37,171 nt of DNA from positions 1 through 37,171 of the IMG/VR virus record IMGVR_UViG_3300025096_000058; one strand, written 5' to 3'. The DNA comes from a virus. Of the stretch, positions 1 to 7,103 are shown in pieces. Positions within the stretch are counted from its first letter, which is position 1, and every line of letters starts with the position of its first letter. A program made the position numbers and the translations under genes. Below the pieces are notes generated by a model, which was given only the letters and a program-made list of their open reading frames with translations, was not told where the DNA came from and searched no databases.

Positions 1-2
1 GC

Positions 3-32
3 TGTGGTAACTGCAACTGTGGTGGTAGGTGA
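3..32 (+). CDS. 3' end of a Cys/Gly-rich mini-ORF, cut by the window start
   Basis: The frame reads CGNCNCGGR and then stops at TGA (30-32). It nearly matches the complete 11-residue mini-ORF MECCGNCNCGG at 36341-36376, so it is the end of the same short gene from a variant locus. Its stop overlaps the GTG start of the nuclease at 29. In the right-hand copy a 121-residue gene separates this peptide from the nuclease; here they touch. Function unknown. Confidence 0.5.
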   Translation, partial: CGNCNCGGR

Positions 33-376
33 AATACTATTATGCTGTAGATGTAATCAAGATAGTTGATGGAGATACAGTAGATGTACGAATTGATCTG
101 GGTTTTGATGTGTGGCATAAATGTCGTGTACGACTTATGGGTATCAATGCTCCTGAATCACGAACAAGAGATAAAGAGGAGAAGGTCAGAGGGTTGGCTG
201 CAAAGGAATGGTTAACTAAAGAATTCTATGATGCAGTAGATCCAATAGAGTTACAATCACACGGCAAAGGAAAGTTTGGAAGAATACTTGGAGAGTTCTT
301 TATCAATGGTGTAAACATAAATCAATCAATGATAGAGAATGGACACGCTGTGGAGTATTTCGGTGGCAAAAGGTAA
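29..376 (+). CDS. Staphylococcal-nuclease-like (thermonuclease family) endonuclease, left copy
   Basis: A 115-residue protein with the SNase pattern: DGDT at 14-17, the VRLMGINAPES segment at 34-44 and KFGR at 82-85. R35, E43 and R85 fall where the family has its catalytic Arg, Glu and Arg. The family cleaves DNA or RNA in a Ca-dependent way; in a phage it may degrade host DNA or act on packaging or recombination substrates, which is inference. No signal peptide is visible. The start is GTG, overlapping the preceding mini-ORF stop; the right copy (36742-37089) begins with ATG. The proteins differ at four positions (V9I, S100L, I102V, E103N). Its stop TAA overlaps the ATG of the next small ORF. 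This copy has the only two GATC sites I found in the window. Confidence 0.85.
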   Translation: MKYYYAVDVIKIVDGDTVDVRIDLGFDVWHKCRVRLMGINAPESRTRDKEEKVRGLAAKEWLTKEFYDAVDPIELQSHGKGKFGRILGEFFINGVNINQSMIENGHAVEYFGGKR

Positions 377-453
377 TGAGTTGTTATACATATAAACAAA
401 AAGATACAGGTACTTATGTTACAATATGTAACTGCAAGTATGGACATAGATAG
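376..453 (+). CDS. 25-residue Cys-containing peptide (CNC core)
   Basis: The ATG shares its A with the nuclease stop (TAATG), so translation is probably coupled. The peptide starts MSCYTYKQKD and ends TICNCKYGHR, giving Cys at 3, 18 and 20 and a His near the end. The same gene, base for base, follows the right nuclease copy (37089-37166), although the nuclease genes themselves have diverged, which argues for selection or recent exchange. The CNC core recalls the 11-residue peptide at 36341-36376. Metal binding is possible but unproven. No homologue recognised. Confidence 0.55.
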   Translation: MSCYTYKQKDTGTYVTICNCKYGHR

Positions 454-461
454 GAGATACA

Positions 462-1049
462 ATGAAACTACAAGTAGTAAGAACACAGTTCGGTAAGGAT
501 GCAACTAATGGTTTGTTATTTATTGATGGTGTGTTTGAGTGTTATACATTAGAGGACCAGTACCAAGCAGTAAAAGTAATGCACGAAACCTGCATACCTG
601 AAGGTACATACGATATAAAGTTTAGAAAGACTGGTGGATTCCACGCTAAGTATTCAGCTAGATATAAGAATGCACACTATGGTATGTTACATTTACAAGA
701 TGTACCTGGCTTTCAATACATACTTATACATACAGGTAATACAGATGAACATACATCAGGTTGCCTAATCTTAGGAGAAACACAACAAGACTTAGATATA
801 AACTTTAATGGTATGGTCGGAAGTTCAGCTGTAGCGTACAAGAAAATGTATGCGAAGGTAGCAAATCAATTACTACAAGGTAAGGAAGTTACCATAGAAT
901 ACAGCAAGATAGACTTAGGTGGTAAGGAATTAAGTAACACTGCTAGTCCAGATTTCATTAAACCTGATAGTGTTTATGAAAAACTCCAAGAGATAAGTGG
1001 GGAGATTCAAGTACTCTCTGCTAAACTTGATGGAAAGGACATTGTATAA
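462..1049 (+). CDS. DUF5675-family protein, probable lysis-associated enzyme
   Basis: A 195-residue protein whose first 110 residues resemble DUF5675, a family common in phages and prophages: an N-terminal beta strand (MKLQVVRTQF), a CYTLED segment near 27-32, CIPEGTYDIKF near 44-54, and an IHTGN...TSGCLILG signature with H90 and C101. The His...Gly-Cys arrangement recalls L,D-transpeptidase-like folds, but catalysis is inferred, not shown. The tail (about 150-195) looks helical. A good ribosome site (TAGGAGAT) sits 5-12 bases upstream of the ATG. The gene ends at the A of the holin ATG (TAATG), so the two are coupled, which supports a role in lysis. Confidence 0.65.
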   Translation: MKLQVVRTQFGKDATNGLLFIDGVFECYTLEDQYQAVKVMHETCIPEGTYDIKFRKTGGFHAKYSARYKNAHYGMLHLQDVPGFQYILIHTGNTDEHTSGCLILGETQQDLDINFNGMVGSSAVAYKKMYAKVANQLLQGKEVTIEYSKIDLGGKELSNTASPDFIKPDSVYEKLQEISGEIQVLSAKLDGKDIV

Positions 1050-1330
1050 TGTTTGAGAAACTAAGAAGAGCAAGAAACCAAGATGGTACATTTAAGAAAG
1101 ATGTTTGGTGGACACCTTGGTCTGATTCGTGGGAGTATACATTGAGCGAAGAGCTTAAAGATATGATTGAAAGAACTGCCTGGACCTTCATTGAAGCGTT
1201 CATTGGTGCATTAACAGTTGCACCTTTAGTAGGTATAGATGCTGGAGCACTCCAGTTAGCTGCACTTGCAGGTGGTGGTGCTGCATTAGCAGTCATCAAG
1301 ACATACGCAAAGAAACAAATATCTAAGTAA
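1049..1330 (+). CDS. Holin, r1t-like
   Basis: A 93-residue protein with a charged, Trp-rich N-terminus (RRARNQDGTF, WWTPWSDSW), then two hydrophobic segments at about 44-62 and 66-84, and a basic tail (KTYAKKQISK). This two-span layout and length match class II holins of the phage r1t type, common in phages of Gram-positive and actinobacterial hosts. It would form inner-membrane lesions that time lysis. It is coupled to the DUF5675 gene upstream and followed by a 51-base gap before the phosphoesterase ribosome site. No antiholin dual start is evident. Confidence 0.75.
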   Translation: MFEKLRRARNQDGTFKKDVWWTPWSDSWEYTLSEELKDMIERTAWTFIEAFIGALTVAPLVGIDAGALQLAALAGGGAALAVIKTYAKKQISK

Positions 1331-1367
1331 CAGATAACCTATATAAAACTGTTTATACTATTAGAAC

Positions 1368-1384
1368 AGGGAGGTTAAACTATT
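1368..1384 (+). promoter_or_regulatory. Strong Shine-Dalgarno leading to an ATT start codon
   Basis: AGGGAGG (1368-1374) is followed after 7 bases by ATT (1382-1384). In that frame a TAA stop lies at 1376-1378, and the codons between are only ACT and ATT. No ATG, GTG or TTG occurs in frame until TTG at 1769, inside the conserved phosphoesterase core. ATT is therefore the best start. Confidence 0.7.
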
Positions 1385-2557
1385 ACACAAAAGAAAAAGA
1401 CTCCTGAAGAGTGGGGTAATAACTTCTACAAATCAGGATGGCAACCAGGACTAGAACTAAATGAATCAACTGGGTTAGGTGAGATTACCCACGTTGGAAC
1501 AGACCCTAACTATCGTAATAAATTTGATGATATATTACGTGGATGGGGATTTAATCCAGAGTTATATGAGATAGTAGATACAGTACGTGCATCCTCCTGG
1601 AATACCCAGCTTAAAGGTGGAACTGTTGAAACCTTTTATGCCTTTAAAGGTGTAGTAAAGAAGAAGAGACCTGGGCAAGATAAATACTTTAAAGAATTAT
1701 TCAAACAAGCTAAGAAGAAACCACCAGCTAAACCTAAATATAATGGTGGAGATACAGCATTCCTTTGGTTGTGTAGTGATTGGCAATTAGGTAAGCAAGA
1801 CCTGGGAGTTGAGAACACAATCAAAAGATATGACATTGCTTTACAAGATGGAGTAAATAGAATACATGAACTACGTAAAGCTGGTGTATTAATAGATGAG
1901 ATATATATATTAGGACTCGGTGATTTAACAGAGAATTGTTATGGCTTCTATGATAGCCAAGCATTTAATATTGAACTCACATTGAAAGAACAGTACGCAC
2001 TAGCAAGAGCTATGCTAATGAAAACAATAGATACCTTCTTACCTTTAGCTGATAAGCTAATACTTGCAGGTGTACCTGGTAACCATGGAGAAATGTCCAG
2101 GTCAGGTAAGGGTCAGGTTACTACTAACCGCCTGGATAATTCAGATACAATGCACCTAGATATATGTGGTGAGATAATGGCAGCTAATCCTAAGAGATAC
2201 AAGCAGGTAAAGGTAGATGTAGCTGATGGATTTCACCAGGTATTAAACATAAAAGGAATTAAGACTGGGCTGAGTCATGGACATATGTCATCAGGCAGTG
2301 GGAACGCAGAGAACAAGATTGAGAACTGGTGGAAGGGTCAGATGTATGGGTTCTTGCCCATGAATGATGTAAAACTTTTAATCACAGGTCATTACCATCA
2401 CTTTAGAGCCAAGCAACAGGGAGATAGAACCTGGTTCCAATGTCCATCATTAGATAAGTCAATAGATTTTACTGCAAGGACTGGACTATGGTCCCATCCT
2501 GGAGTGCTTACTCTAACTGTAAATAAAAAAGGATGGGATAACTTAAAGGTTCTATAA
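1382..2557 (+). CDS. Calcineurin-like metallophosphoesterase with an ATT start
   Basis: A 391-residue protein. The C-terminal two-thirds carries the phosphoesterase motifs in order: D133-W-Q135, G-D181, GNH (233-235), H299-G-H301 and GHYH (336-339), which together bind two metal ions. Relatives are nucleases or phosphodiesterases; the phage role is unknown. The N-terminal 129 residues are Trp-rich (EEWGNNFYKSGW, a second block around VRASSWNTQ) and resemble actinophage phosphoesterase proteins I know. Taking the first conventional start (TTG at 1769) would remove this domain and cut the first metal motif, so the ATT start is preferred. The gene ends just before a bidirectional terminator and is the last of the rightward lysis-end cluster. 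Confidence 0.75.
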   Translation: MTQKKKTPEEWGNNFYKSGWQPGLELNESTGLGEITHVGTDPNYRNKFDDILRGWGFNPELYEIVDTVRASSWNTQLKGGTVETFYAFKGVVKKKRPGQDKYFKELFKQAKKKPPAKPKYNGGDTAFLWLCSDWQLGKQDLGVENTIKRYDIALQDGVNRIHELRKAGVLIDEIYILGLGDLTENCYGFYDSQAFNIELTLKEQYALARAMLMKTIDTFLPLADKLILAGVPGNHGEMSRSGKGQVTTNRLDNSDTMHLDICGEIMAANPKRYKQVKVDVADGFHQVLNIKGIKTGLSHGHMSSGSGNAENKIENWWKGQMYGFLPMNDVKLLITGHYHHFRAKQQGDRTWFQCPSLDKSIDFTARTGLWSHPGVLTLTVNKKGWDNLKVL

Positions 2558-2560
2558 AGA

Positions 2561-2597
2561 AACCCACCCTAGGGCAAAAGGGTGGGTTCTTTTTTGT
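2561..2597. terminator. Bidirectional intrinsic terminator between convergent operons
   Basis: The 9-base stem AACCCACCC (2561-2569) pairs perfectly with GGGTGGGTT (2580-2588) around a 10-base loop. A T-run (CTTTTTTG) follows on the plus strand, and an A-rich stretch (AAAGA) precedes on the other side. It lies between the end of the plus-strand phosphoesterase and the end of the minus-strand early operon. Confidence 0.85.
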
Positions 2598-2644
2598 TGT
2601 TATATTCTTGACATAACAACCTCCTAGCTTTGTGAGTAAAGTTA

Positions 2645-2827
2645 TTACTCATTCATATTGCTAGGAACTTCTGCTCTCCTTCTGTCTAATGGTATTCTAT
2701 GTCTTTTCGCATAGTCTTGGCAATCATAATGGTAATAATCATAGACTTCCCATTTAGTACCAAATCTTACTTCCCATGAACTATGAATATCTTTTTTGCA
2801 CATCCTACATTTTCTCACGTATGCCAT
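2645..2827 (-). CDS. Small zinc-binding protein, last gene of the early operon
   Basis: 60 residues: MAYVRKCRMCKKDI, then a Trp/Tyr-rich middle and HYDCQDYAKRH. The C7-x2-C10 ... H-x2-C pattern suggests one zinc site. The end is basic and then acidic (RRRAEVPSNMNE). The start ATG overlaps the stop of the preceding gene, so it is coupled. Function unknown; possibly a small DNA- or protein-binding factor. Confidence 0.6.
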   Translation of the reverse strand: MAYVRKCRMCKKDIHSSWEVRFGTKWEVYDYYHYDCQDYAKRHRIPLDRRRAEVPSNMNE

Positions 2828-3066
2828 TACTTTTTCTGATATCCTAAATCAAATTCACCTATTGGAACTTTAAAATCTTTATCCCCATAAGCCTGGATTA
2901 AACTAATAACATATCCGAATATCTCATGTGCTGCGTTATCAGATATAGTATCTGAATTAGTAATCATAAGCATTAGATTACGTAGTATTCCATGGACCCT
3001 AGGGTTATTAACCTCCCACATCTTAGATGCCATTATGTTTTCTTCAATAAGCATGTCGTGTACCAT
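2827..3066 (-). CDS. Hypothetical early protein, 79 residues
   Basis: No family recognised. It looks mainly helical (RNLMLMITNSD, EIFGYVISLIQAYG) and ends in a short polar tail. GAGGAG lies 9 bases upstream of the ATG at 3066, inside the end of the preceding gene, which supports this start over the internal Met codons. Its stop overlaps the next start. Its place after the annealing protein suggests the DNA-metabolism part of the early operon, which is weak evidence only. Confidence 0.55.
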   Translation of the reverse strand: MVHDMLIEENIMASKMWEVNNPRVHGILRNLMLMITNSDTISDNAAHEIFGYVISLIQAYGDKDFKVPIGEFDLGYQKK

Positions 3067-3072
3067 ACTGTA

Positions 3073-3279
3073 TTACTCCTCTTCCTTTTCTCCTTCTTCT
3101 TTAGGCTTAGGTGTTAGTGTCATCTCAACGTTAGCCACGATTGCTAACAGCTGCACCTTACCTTCCTTGTTAGTTATAGATGATTCTTTAAATAAGTGAT
3201 GACCATTCTCTGTTTTTCTAGTTAGTAACTCTTGTAATAAAGTTACTTCACTTGCTTCTGATACAGATAAACCACTCAT
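3073..3279 (-). CDS. Hypothetical early protein with a Lys/Glu tail, 68 residues
   Basis: The start at 3279 (MSGLSVSEASEV) is chosen because its ATG overlaps the stop of the annealing-protein gene (TAATG). A longer reading from 3303 would lie mostly inside that gene. The body is a helix plus a beta stretch (KVQLLAIVANVEMTL), followed by a charged tail PKPKEEGEKEEE. Coupled translation to the annealing protein suggests an accessory role in the same process, but no homologue is recognised. Confidence 0.55.
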   Translation of the reverse strand: MSGLSVSEASEVTLLQELLTRKTENGHHLFKESSITNKEGKVQLLAIVANVEMTLTPKPKEEGEKEEE

Positions 3280-4382
3280 TAAGAACCATCCATTAAGGAC
3301 CAATCACCATCAGTATTAATCCAATCAAATATATTTTTCTTGGTAGCTTCACCGCTATTTAAAAATGTTTTAGCTTTAGCAGCTAACTCATCATTACCAG
3401 CATCAATAGCATCCTTTATCTTCTCTTCAAGTATGCCTATTTGTTTTTCTGAAGGTGCTTCACCTTCCCACTTACCGCTAGGTACATCAGTCATATCTTC
3501 TTCTCCTTCTTTTATTTCTTTTACTTCAACATCTCCATCAAAGACTTCAATCACTTCATTAATTACTTGTGAGTTAGCCTTCCTGTTCTTGAACTCTGCT
3601 CTGTGCTTGTCAATAAACTTAGATGCTTCTTCAATGAAAGTTTTTTCATTGTCATCATTATAATCAGAGAACTCTTTAGGAAATCCCTTCTTAAGATTTA
3701 CTTTAGCTAGAGTAAAGTCCCAGGTTTTCCTGGCAAATGCTGCTTCTTGACCACATAAATCAAAGAGAATATCTTTTAACTCCAGCTCACTGTCTTTAGT
3801 TGGGGAGGCATCAGAAACCCTCGTTGGTTCTTTCGGTTCAGCTACCATCTCACTAGCTATATCTTCCATCTTCTTTAATTCTTCTTCAGATAATTTAGCT
3901 GCTGGTTTCTTTTCAACCTTAACCTCAGGCTTAGGTGTAGGCTTACTATCTACAGATACAGATGCACTATATTCTTCCTCGCTCATATCTTGCTCCCATA
4001 AATGGAGTCCGATACCTAATCTCATGCAACATCTTTTAATTGCATCTGACTCAGCATCTTTAATAAGCTCACCTTCAGATTTCTTACCATTCTTGAACAT
4101 GTTAATAGCCGAAGGCTCTACATCTCCACATGAAGTAACTGTCTTCTCTCCTTCAGGAGAATCTACAACTAATGTACATCTTGCTGATATAACATGTCCT
4201 TCAGCTCCTCGTATCACTTCTACTGTATCAAAACTTTTTAATAGTCCACTATCAACAAGTCTTCTTGTGTATATGTGATGAGGTACAAAATCTCCAAAAC
4301 CTTTAGGGCTTTTTTTAATTACACTCTTAGCAAAAGGTTTAGTTAATTCCTTCCACGCTTTTGTTTTGGTTGCCTTATCCAT
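3279..4382 (-). CDS. Rad52/Sak-like single-strand annealing protein (candidate)
   Basis: A 367-residue protein. The N-terminal ~135 residues end in ELIKDAESDAIKRCCMRLGIGLHLW (108-129 region), the acidic-basic helix plus GxG turn typical of Rad52/Sak/DdrA-type annealing proteins. The middle (about 135-300) is acidic and Lys-rich, probably a linker. The C-terminus has a separate small domain with EKQIGILEEKI and ATKKNIFDWI, similar to tails of other phage recombinases. Such proteins anneal complementary ssDNA during replication-linked recombination and end repair. It is the largest early gene and the only recognisable DNA-metabolism enzyme in the early region. Other SSAP families cannot be excluded by eye. 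Confidence 0.65.
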   Translation of the reverse strand: MDKATKTKAWKELTKPFAKSVIKKSPKGFGDFVPHHIYTRRLVDSGLLKSFDTVEVIRGAEGHVISARCTLVVDSPEGEKTVTSCGDVEPSAINMFKNGKKSEGELIKDAESDAIKRCCMRLGIGLHLWEQDMSEEEYSASVSVDSKPTPKPEVKVEKKPAAKLSEEELKKMEDIASEMVAEPKEPTRVSDASPTKDSELELKDILFDLCGQEAAFARKTWDFTLAKVNLKKGFPKEFSDYNDDNEKTFIEEASKFIDKHRAEFKNRKANSQVINEVIEVFDGDVEVKEIKEGEEDMTDVPSGKWEGEAPSEKQIGILEEKIKDAIDAGNDELAAKAKTFLNSGEATKKNIFDWINTDGDWSLMDGS

Positions 4383-4692
4383 TACTTACCACCATTCCAT
4401 TTTCTTTTTCTTTAAGAGATTCAATTAGTCTTTGACCTCCAGGCATTATTTTAAATCCTTCAACAGATTCCTTTATGTCAGCATTCATCTCATCTCTATT
4501 ATCATTATGTATATAACTTGGGTCAAGCTTAGAATCCTGTGCATAAGGCTGATGCACACCTCTTTTTCTTTTTACTTTGTTATAAATCAGAGTAAGTGCA
4601 TCTAAACTTCCTCCATGAAACATACCCTCCTCATATAATTTCCACATGATTTCTTTATATACTACTAAATCAGCTCTAGTCTTTATCTGCAT
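4375..4692 (-). CDS. Hypothetical early protein, 105 residues
   Basis: No family recognised. The N-terminal half is helical with a YNKVKRKRG basic patch; the C-terminal half is polar. A stereotyped ribosome site, AAGGAAGG, lies 6 bases before the ATG. Its end overlaps the start of the annealing protein by 8 bases, so the two are probably translated together. It may be a partner of the annealing protein; inference from position only. Confidence 0.6.
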   Translation of the reverse strand: MQIKTRADLVVYKEIMWKLYEEGMFHGGSLDALTLIYNKVKRKRGVHQPYAQDSKLDPSYIHNDNRDEMNADIKESVEGFKIMPGGQRLIESLKEKENGMVVSNG

Positions 4693-4901
4693 TGTTTACC
4701 TTCCTTACTTGCTATTGTGTAGGCATGTTTGCGAGAGACTCCAGCTGCCTTAGCTATTGTCTCAACAGTCATGCCTGTATCTTCTCTACTATTAAATAAA
4801 TGTCCAACCATATTGTTACGTAACTTAGTGTCATCTTTAATACGCTTGGATATTTCCTTTAATTCTTTATACATCATCTCTTCTAAACTTGGTAGATTCA
4901 T
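4683..4901 (-). CDS. Small HTH protein
   Basis: 72 residues. The C-terminal part (about 44-66) reads as a helix-turn-helix: MTVETIAKAAGVSRKHAYTI, with the AAGVSR turn typical of DNA-binding domains. The N-terminal half is a charged helix. It could be an early transcription regulator or a DNA-binding accessory protein. Its ATG overlaps the previous stop (ATGA), and its own end overlaps the next gene by 10 bases. Confidence 0.6.
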   Translation of the reverse strand: MNLPSLEEMMYKELKEISKRIKDDTKLRNNMVGHLFNSREDTGMTVETIAKAAGVSRKHAYTIASKEGKQCR

Positions 4902-5113
4902 AACTCATATACCTCTATTAAACATTCAGTACAGTACATACTCTTTTCATTCTTATTGAGTGTACTTCCACACTCAACACAAACTCTGGTCCTTTTATTC
5001 TGACTGACTTTAAATTCTTTTAATGTTGCTTTGACATCTAACTCTGGGCTACCCATATCAGACATCAAACTATTCAAGTGTTTATTTTTCCACTTAGATT
5101 TTCTCTTTGGCAT
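4898..5113 (-). CDS. Zinc-ribbon protein, 71 residues
   Basis: Two CxxC knuckles in the C-terminal third (VCVECGS and YCTEC) spaced like a small zinc ribbon; the N-terminus is basic (MPKRKSKWKNKH). It is probably a nucleic-acid- or protein-binding factor. The ribosome site AGGAAGG precedes the ATG at 5113. The C-terminus overlaps the HTH gene start by 4 bases. Confidence 0.65.
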   Translation of the reverse strand: MPKRKSKWKNKHLNSLMSDMGSPELDVKATLKEFKVSQNKRTRVCVECGSTLNKNEKSMYCTECLIEVYEL

Positions 5114-5138
5114 TACCTTCCTTCCTATTCTATTGTTA

Positions 5139-5270
5139 CTAAGAGACAGATTCTTCTAGCTTGACTTGCGGAACTCTGAATAGCTTACACATTTGATTCA
5201 TACATAGTTGCTTCGCATTAACTATGTGTAGTATTCTTCCGCAGTACATGCACATCCAAGTCTGTTGCAA
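5139..5270 (-). CDS. 43-residue Cys-rich protein with a TTG start
   Basis: GGAGG (5280-5276) is followed after 5 bases by TTG at 5270 and an open frame of 43 residues. It begins MQQTWMCMYCGRI and includes QLCMNQMCKLF, so C7-x2-C10 and C23-x4-C28 could form one zinc site. It fills part of what would otherwise be a gap between the zinc-ribbon gene and the membrane protein. The start is supported by the strong ribosome site. Function unknown. Confidence 0.5.
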   Translation of the reverse strand: MQQTWMCMYCGRILHIVNAKQLCMNQMCKLFRVPQVKLEESVS

Positions 5271-5319
5271 TGTTACCTCCTGGTACACTTATTAGTAACC
5301 ATTATATACAACTAATATA

Positions 5320-5460
5320 TTATTTGTATAAGTTTCGTTGTTGTTTTTTTGCGTGTCTTAATTCTCTCCACTGTCCATACATTGCATATAGACCTATGAG
5401 TACAGTACCCATAAGGACAGAGAACCCTGTTAGTATAATGAATCCTTGTACACTACACAT
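5320..5460 (-). CDS. 46-residue single-span membrane protein
   Basis: The ATG at 5460 directly abuts the TAA of the upstream HTH gene (5461-5463). The peptide MCSVQGFIILTGFSVLMG continues as a hydrophobic span to about residue 27, then turns basic (RELRHAKKQQRN). The positive-inside rule suggests a cytoplasmic C-terminus. It could be a superinfection-exclusion or early membrane-modifying peptide; that is a guess from size and timing only. Confidence 0.5.
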   Translation of the reverse strand: MCSVQGFIILTGFSVLMGTVLIGLYAMYGQWRELRHAKKQQRNLYK

Positions 5461-5760
5461 TTATAACTCTCCAATCTGTATTCTGTTATCTACTTCTGGG
5501 TCATACTCACCAGGAGTACGAACCAATTTATATTTAGCTGTCTTGCCATGAGATGCTATGTTATCTATTACCCATCCTTCCTGCCTTAGCTGGTGAATGT
5601 GTGAAGATATCCTTGGTATTCCAAACGTGTAAACAAATTCATTTGAACTAACTGTCGGCTCATCCATTGCCCTTGCTTGTTGCAATGCCCACTCAACTTT
5701 AGCTCTCTGACTTTTAAACATTGGTATAGGTACCTTGTCTTTAAAGTATGCTGCATCCAT
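5461..5760 (-). CDS. Winged-helix/HTH protein (HTH_39-like)
   Basis: 99 residues. An N-terminal region is followed by a helix (KVEWALQQARAMDE) and a recognition-like segment FGIPRISSHIHQLRQEGW, then a beta wing (TAKYKLV). This resembles the phage HTH_39 family. It is likely a DNA-binding regulator. The stereotyped leader AAGGAAGGTAAGTA precedes ATG at 5760. Followed without a gap by the 46-residue membrane protein. Confidence 0.65.
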   Translation of the reverse strand: MDAAYFKDKVPIPMFKSQRAKVEWALQQARAMDEPTVSSNEFVYTFGIPRISSHIHQLRQEGWVIDNIASHGKTAKYKLVRTPGEYDPEVDNRIQIGEL

Positions 5761-5772
5761 TACTTACCTTCC

Positions 5773-6036
5773 TTAATTATCTTCATAATACGTAAGCCAT
5801 TTGTTTATTAAATAAAACCAATACTCATTCCATTCAATAACAAATACCCCACCTTGTATCGTGAATCTTCTTTCCTTCCTCCATTGTTTGTAGAAATATT
5901 TAGCTTGTATGTTGTTAAGTATTCCTACAATATGAAACATAAAATAACCGAACTTTGCTTTGGGTGATTCCTTACTGATTAATATATGCCAGGTACTGGA
6001 CCACCCTTGAAATAATATTTCCTTTAGGCTAGACAT
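5773..6036 (-). CDS. Hypothetical aromatic-rich early protein, 87 residues
   Basis: No family recognised. It is rich in Trp, Tyr and Phe, with KYFYKQWRKERRF in the middle and FVIEWNEYWFYLINKW near the end. A hydrophobic stretch (GYFMFHIVGILNN) may be a buried helix or a membrane association. The start overlaps the end of the upstream gene by 8 bases. Confidence 0.5.
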   Translation of the reverse strand: MSSLKEILFQGWSSTWHILISKESPKAKFGYFMFHIVGILNNIQAKYFYKQWRKERRFTIQGGVFVIEWNEYWFYLINKWLTYYEDN

Positions 6037-6340
6037 AATCTTTACCTATTTCTTCTAACTGATTCTCAATACAATCAGAACATAACAACTTACTTCTTCT
6101 ATCTGATTCAATAATCACATCCCCTGGCTTATCATAGTGTATGCTTTGAGAGACTATGTGTTTACATCTGTGTTTAATTTCTACCCACTTCCATTCTTTA
6201 AACACTTCATCTTCATCAGAATCCATTGGCACTGGTTCCTGTTCATGTATCATACGTAACTTATTTTCTTCCTTCTCTGTCGGAATAGGTTTATTGTTAC
6301 GATACTTACCTATTAATCTAGCCATCTTTAATGTCCCCAT
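6029..6340 (-). CDS. Hypothetical early protein with a possible zinc site
   Basis: 103 residues from ATG 6340; an internal ATG at 6325 (MARLIGKYRN, 98 residues) lies 2 bases after the upstream stop and is equally plausible, since neither has a clear ribosome site. HRCKH near 58 and LLCSDC near 86 give a Cys-x-His ... CxxC pattern that could bind zinc. An acidic stretch (DSDEDEVFKEW) separates it from the basic N-terminus. Function unknown. Confidence 0.55.
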   Translation of the reverse strand: MGTLKMARLIGKYRNNKPIPTEKEENKLRMIHEQEPVPMDSDEDEVFKEWKWVEIKHRCKHIVSQSIHYDKPGDVIIESDRRSKLLCSDCIENQLEEIGKDYV

Positions 6341-6909
6341 CCTGAAGCTGTCTCATGCCTTGGCTTACCATCCCATAACCTAGCAGTACTGAAGCTATGC
6401 GTTCTTATATATCCATCTTGTGGCACCTTGGTTTTCTCTTCACCTATTACCGCATCTGGAACTGGAACTACTTTTTCTGAACCTATGCTTGTTGCTACTA
6501 CCTTGCTACCAATCTTGACTATCTTGATTGATGCTTTTAATTTCTTAGTAACTAAATAGAAATCTATGTTGGTCTGGTCATAACCCCAGCTATCAACAAA
6601 GATGTCTCCAACTTTAATTGATTCAAAGAACTCTGCCTTTTCATTCTCTCTCTTTAATTTCTGTTCAGCTTTGTATTCGTTAGCCATCTCTACCTTGCAG
6701 AAGTAATCAGAAATATATTTATCCATTTGTTTTTTATCTCTGAATCTATAATTCCAATCTGGTTTATTTCTCTTACCACTCCAGGCAATAGCAACCAGTT
6801 TTGTTTTATTAACCAGGACCAGGACCCCATCCTCTGGTATCTTGGTTAATGTTTGCTCTACCTTTTCGTAGTCCTCTTGTCCTACCATATATTCTCTAGT
6901 GTTTATCAT
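6328..6909 (-). CDS. Conserved phage protein of unknown function, 193 residues
   Basis: The region VGDIFVDSWGYDQTNIDFYLV (about 100-120) is a signature I recall from hypothetical proteins in many phages and plasmids; no activity is assigned to it. The N-terminal part has a beta-rich EDGVLVLVNKTKLVAIAW segment and a charged helix follows. The start ATG overlaps the stop of the upstream gene (ATGA, 6906-6909). Its conservation across phages suggests a real early function. Confidence 0.65.
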   Translation of the reverse strand: MINTREYMVGQEDYEKVEQTLTKIPEDGVLVLVNKTKLVAIAWSGKRNKPDWNYRFRDKKQMDKYISDYFCKVEMANEYKAEQKLKRENEKAEFFESIKVGDIFVDSWGYDQTNIDFYLVTKKLKASIKIVKIGSKVVATSIGSEKVVPVPDAVIGEEKTKVPQDGYIRTHSFSTARLWDGKPRHETASGWGH

Positions 6910-7103
6910 TCCTTACCTTCCATTGTGCTTACCATCTCTATCTTTTCACTAACAAATTCCTGGTCTAAATTTCCTGCCTTAATATCTTCTAAATATATAG
7001 ATTGTGTATGCTCATCATTAACTAAGTCATAAACTTCATTGCGTTGCAAATTGTTTATAACATAAGTCTTTGTGATTGCTACTTCTACTGTTACCATACC
7101 CAT
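6906..7103 (-). CDS. Hypothetical early protein, 65 residues
   Basis: No family recognised. It begins with a beta strand (VTVEVAITKTYVI) and continues as an acidic helix (EVYDLVNDEH). It resembles small phage proteins with the layout beta strand, NNLQRNEVYDLV, acidic end, but I cannot name a family. The stereotyped AAGGAAGGTAAGTA leader precedes the ATG, which overlaps the previous stop. Confidence 0.5.
   Translation of the reverse strand: MGMVTVEVAITKTYVINNLQRNEVYDLVNDEHTQSIYLEDIKAGNLDQEFVSEKIEMVSTMEGKE

Larger units (their letters stand above)
29..458 (+). repeat. Left copy of the terminal duplicated locus
   Basis: This stretch matches 36742-37171 with an offset of 36713. Within the nuclease gene I count about 20 differences in 348 bases, mostly third positions and a cluster near the 3' end; positions 376-458 are identical to 37089-37171. 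The window stops exactly where the match stops being testable. It could be the join of a circular or terminally redundant genome assembled from a mixed population, or a true duplication. The left copy alone contains GATC (95-98 and 239-242) and a GAATTC near 220. Confidence 0.85.

Noticed and set aside
1769-2557. TTG start for the metallophosphoesterase
   Set aside because: It has no ribosome site and falls next to the first metal-binding motif; the same frame stays open for 129 more codons back to a strong ribosome site and ATT.
3340-4278. Plus-strand open frames opposite the annealing protein
   Set aside because: They are Ser/Leu-rich mirror images of a Lys/Glu-rich coding region, with no ribosome sites.
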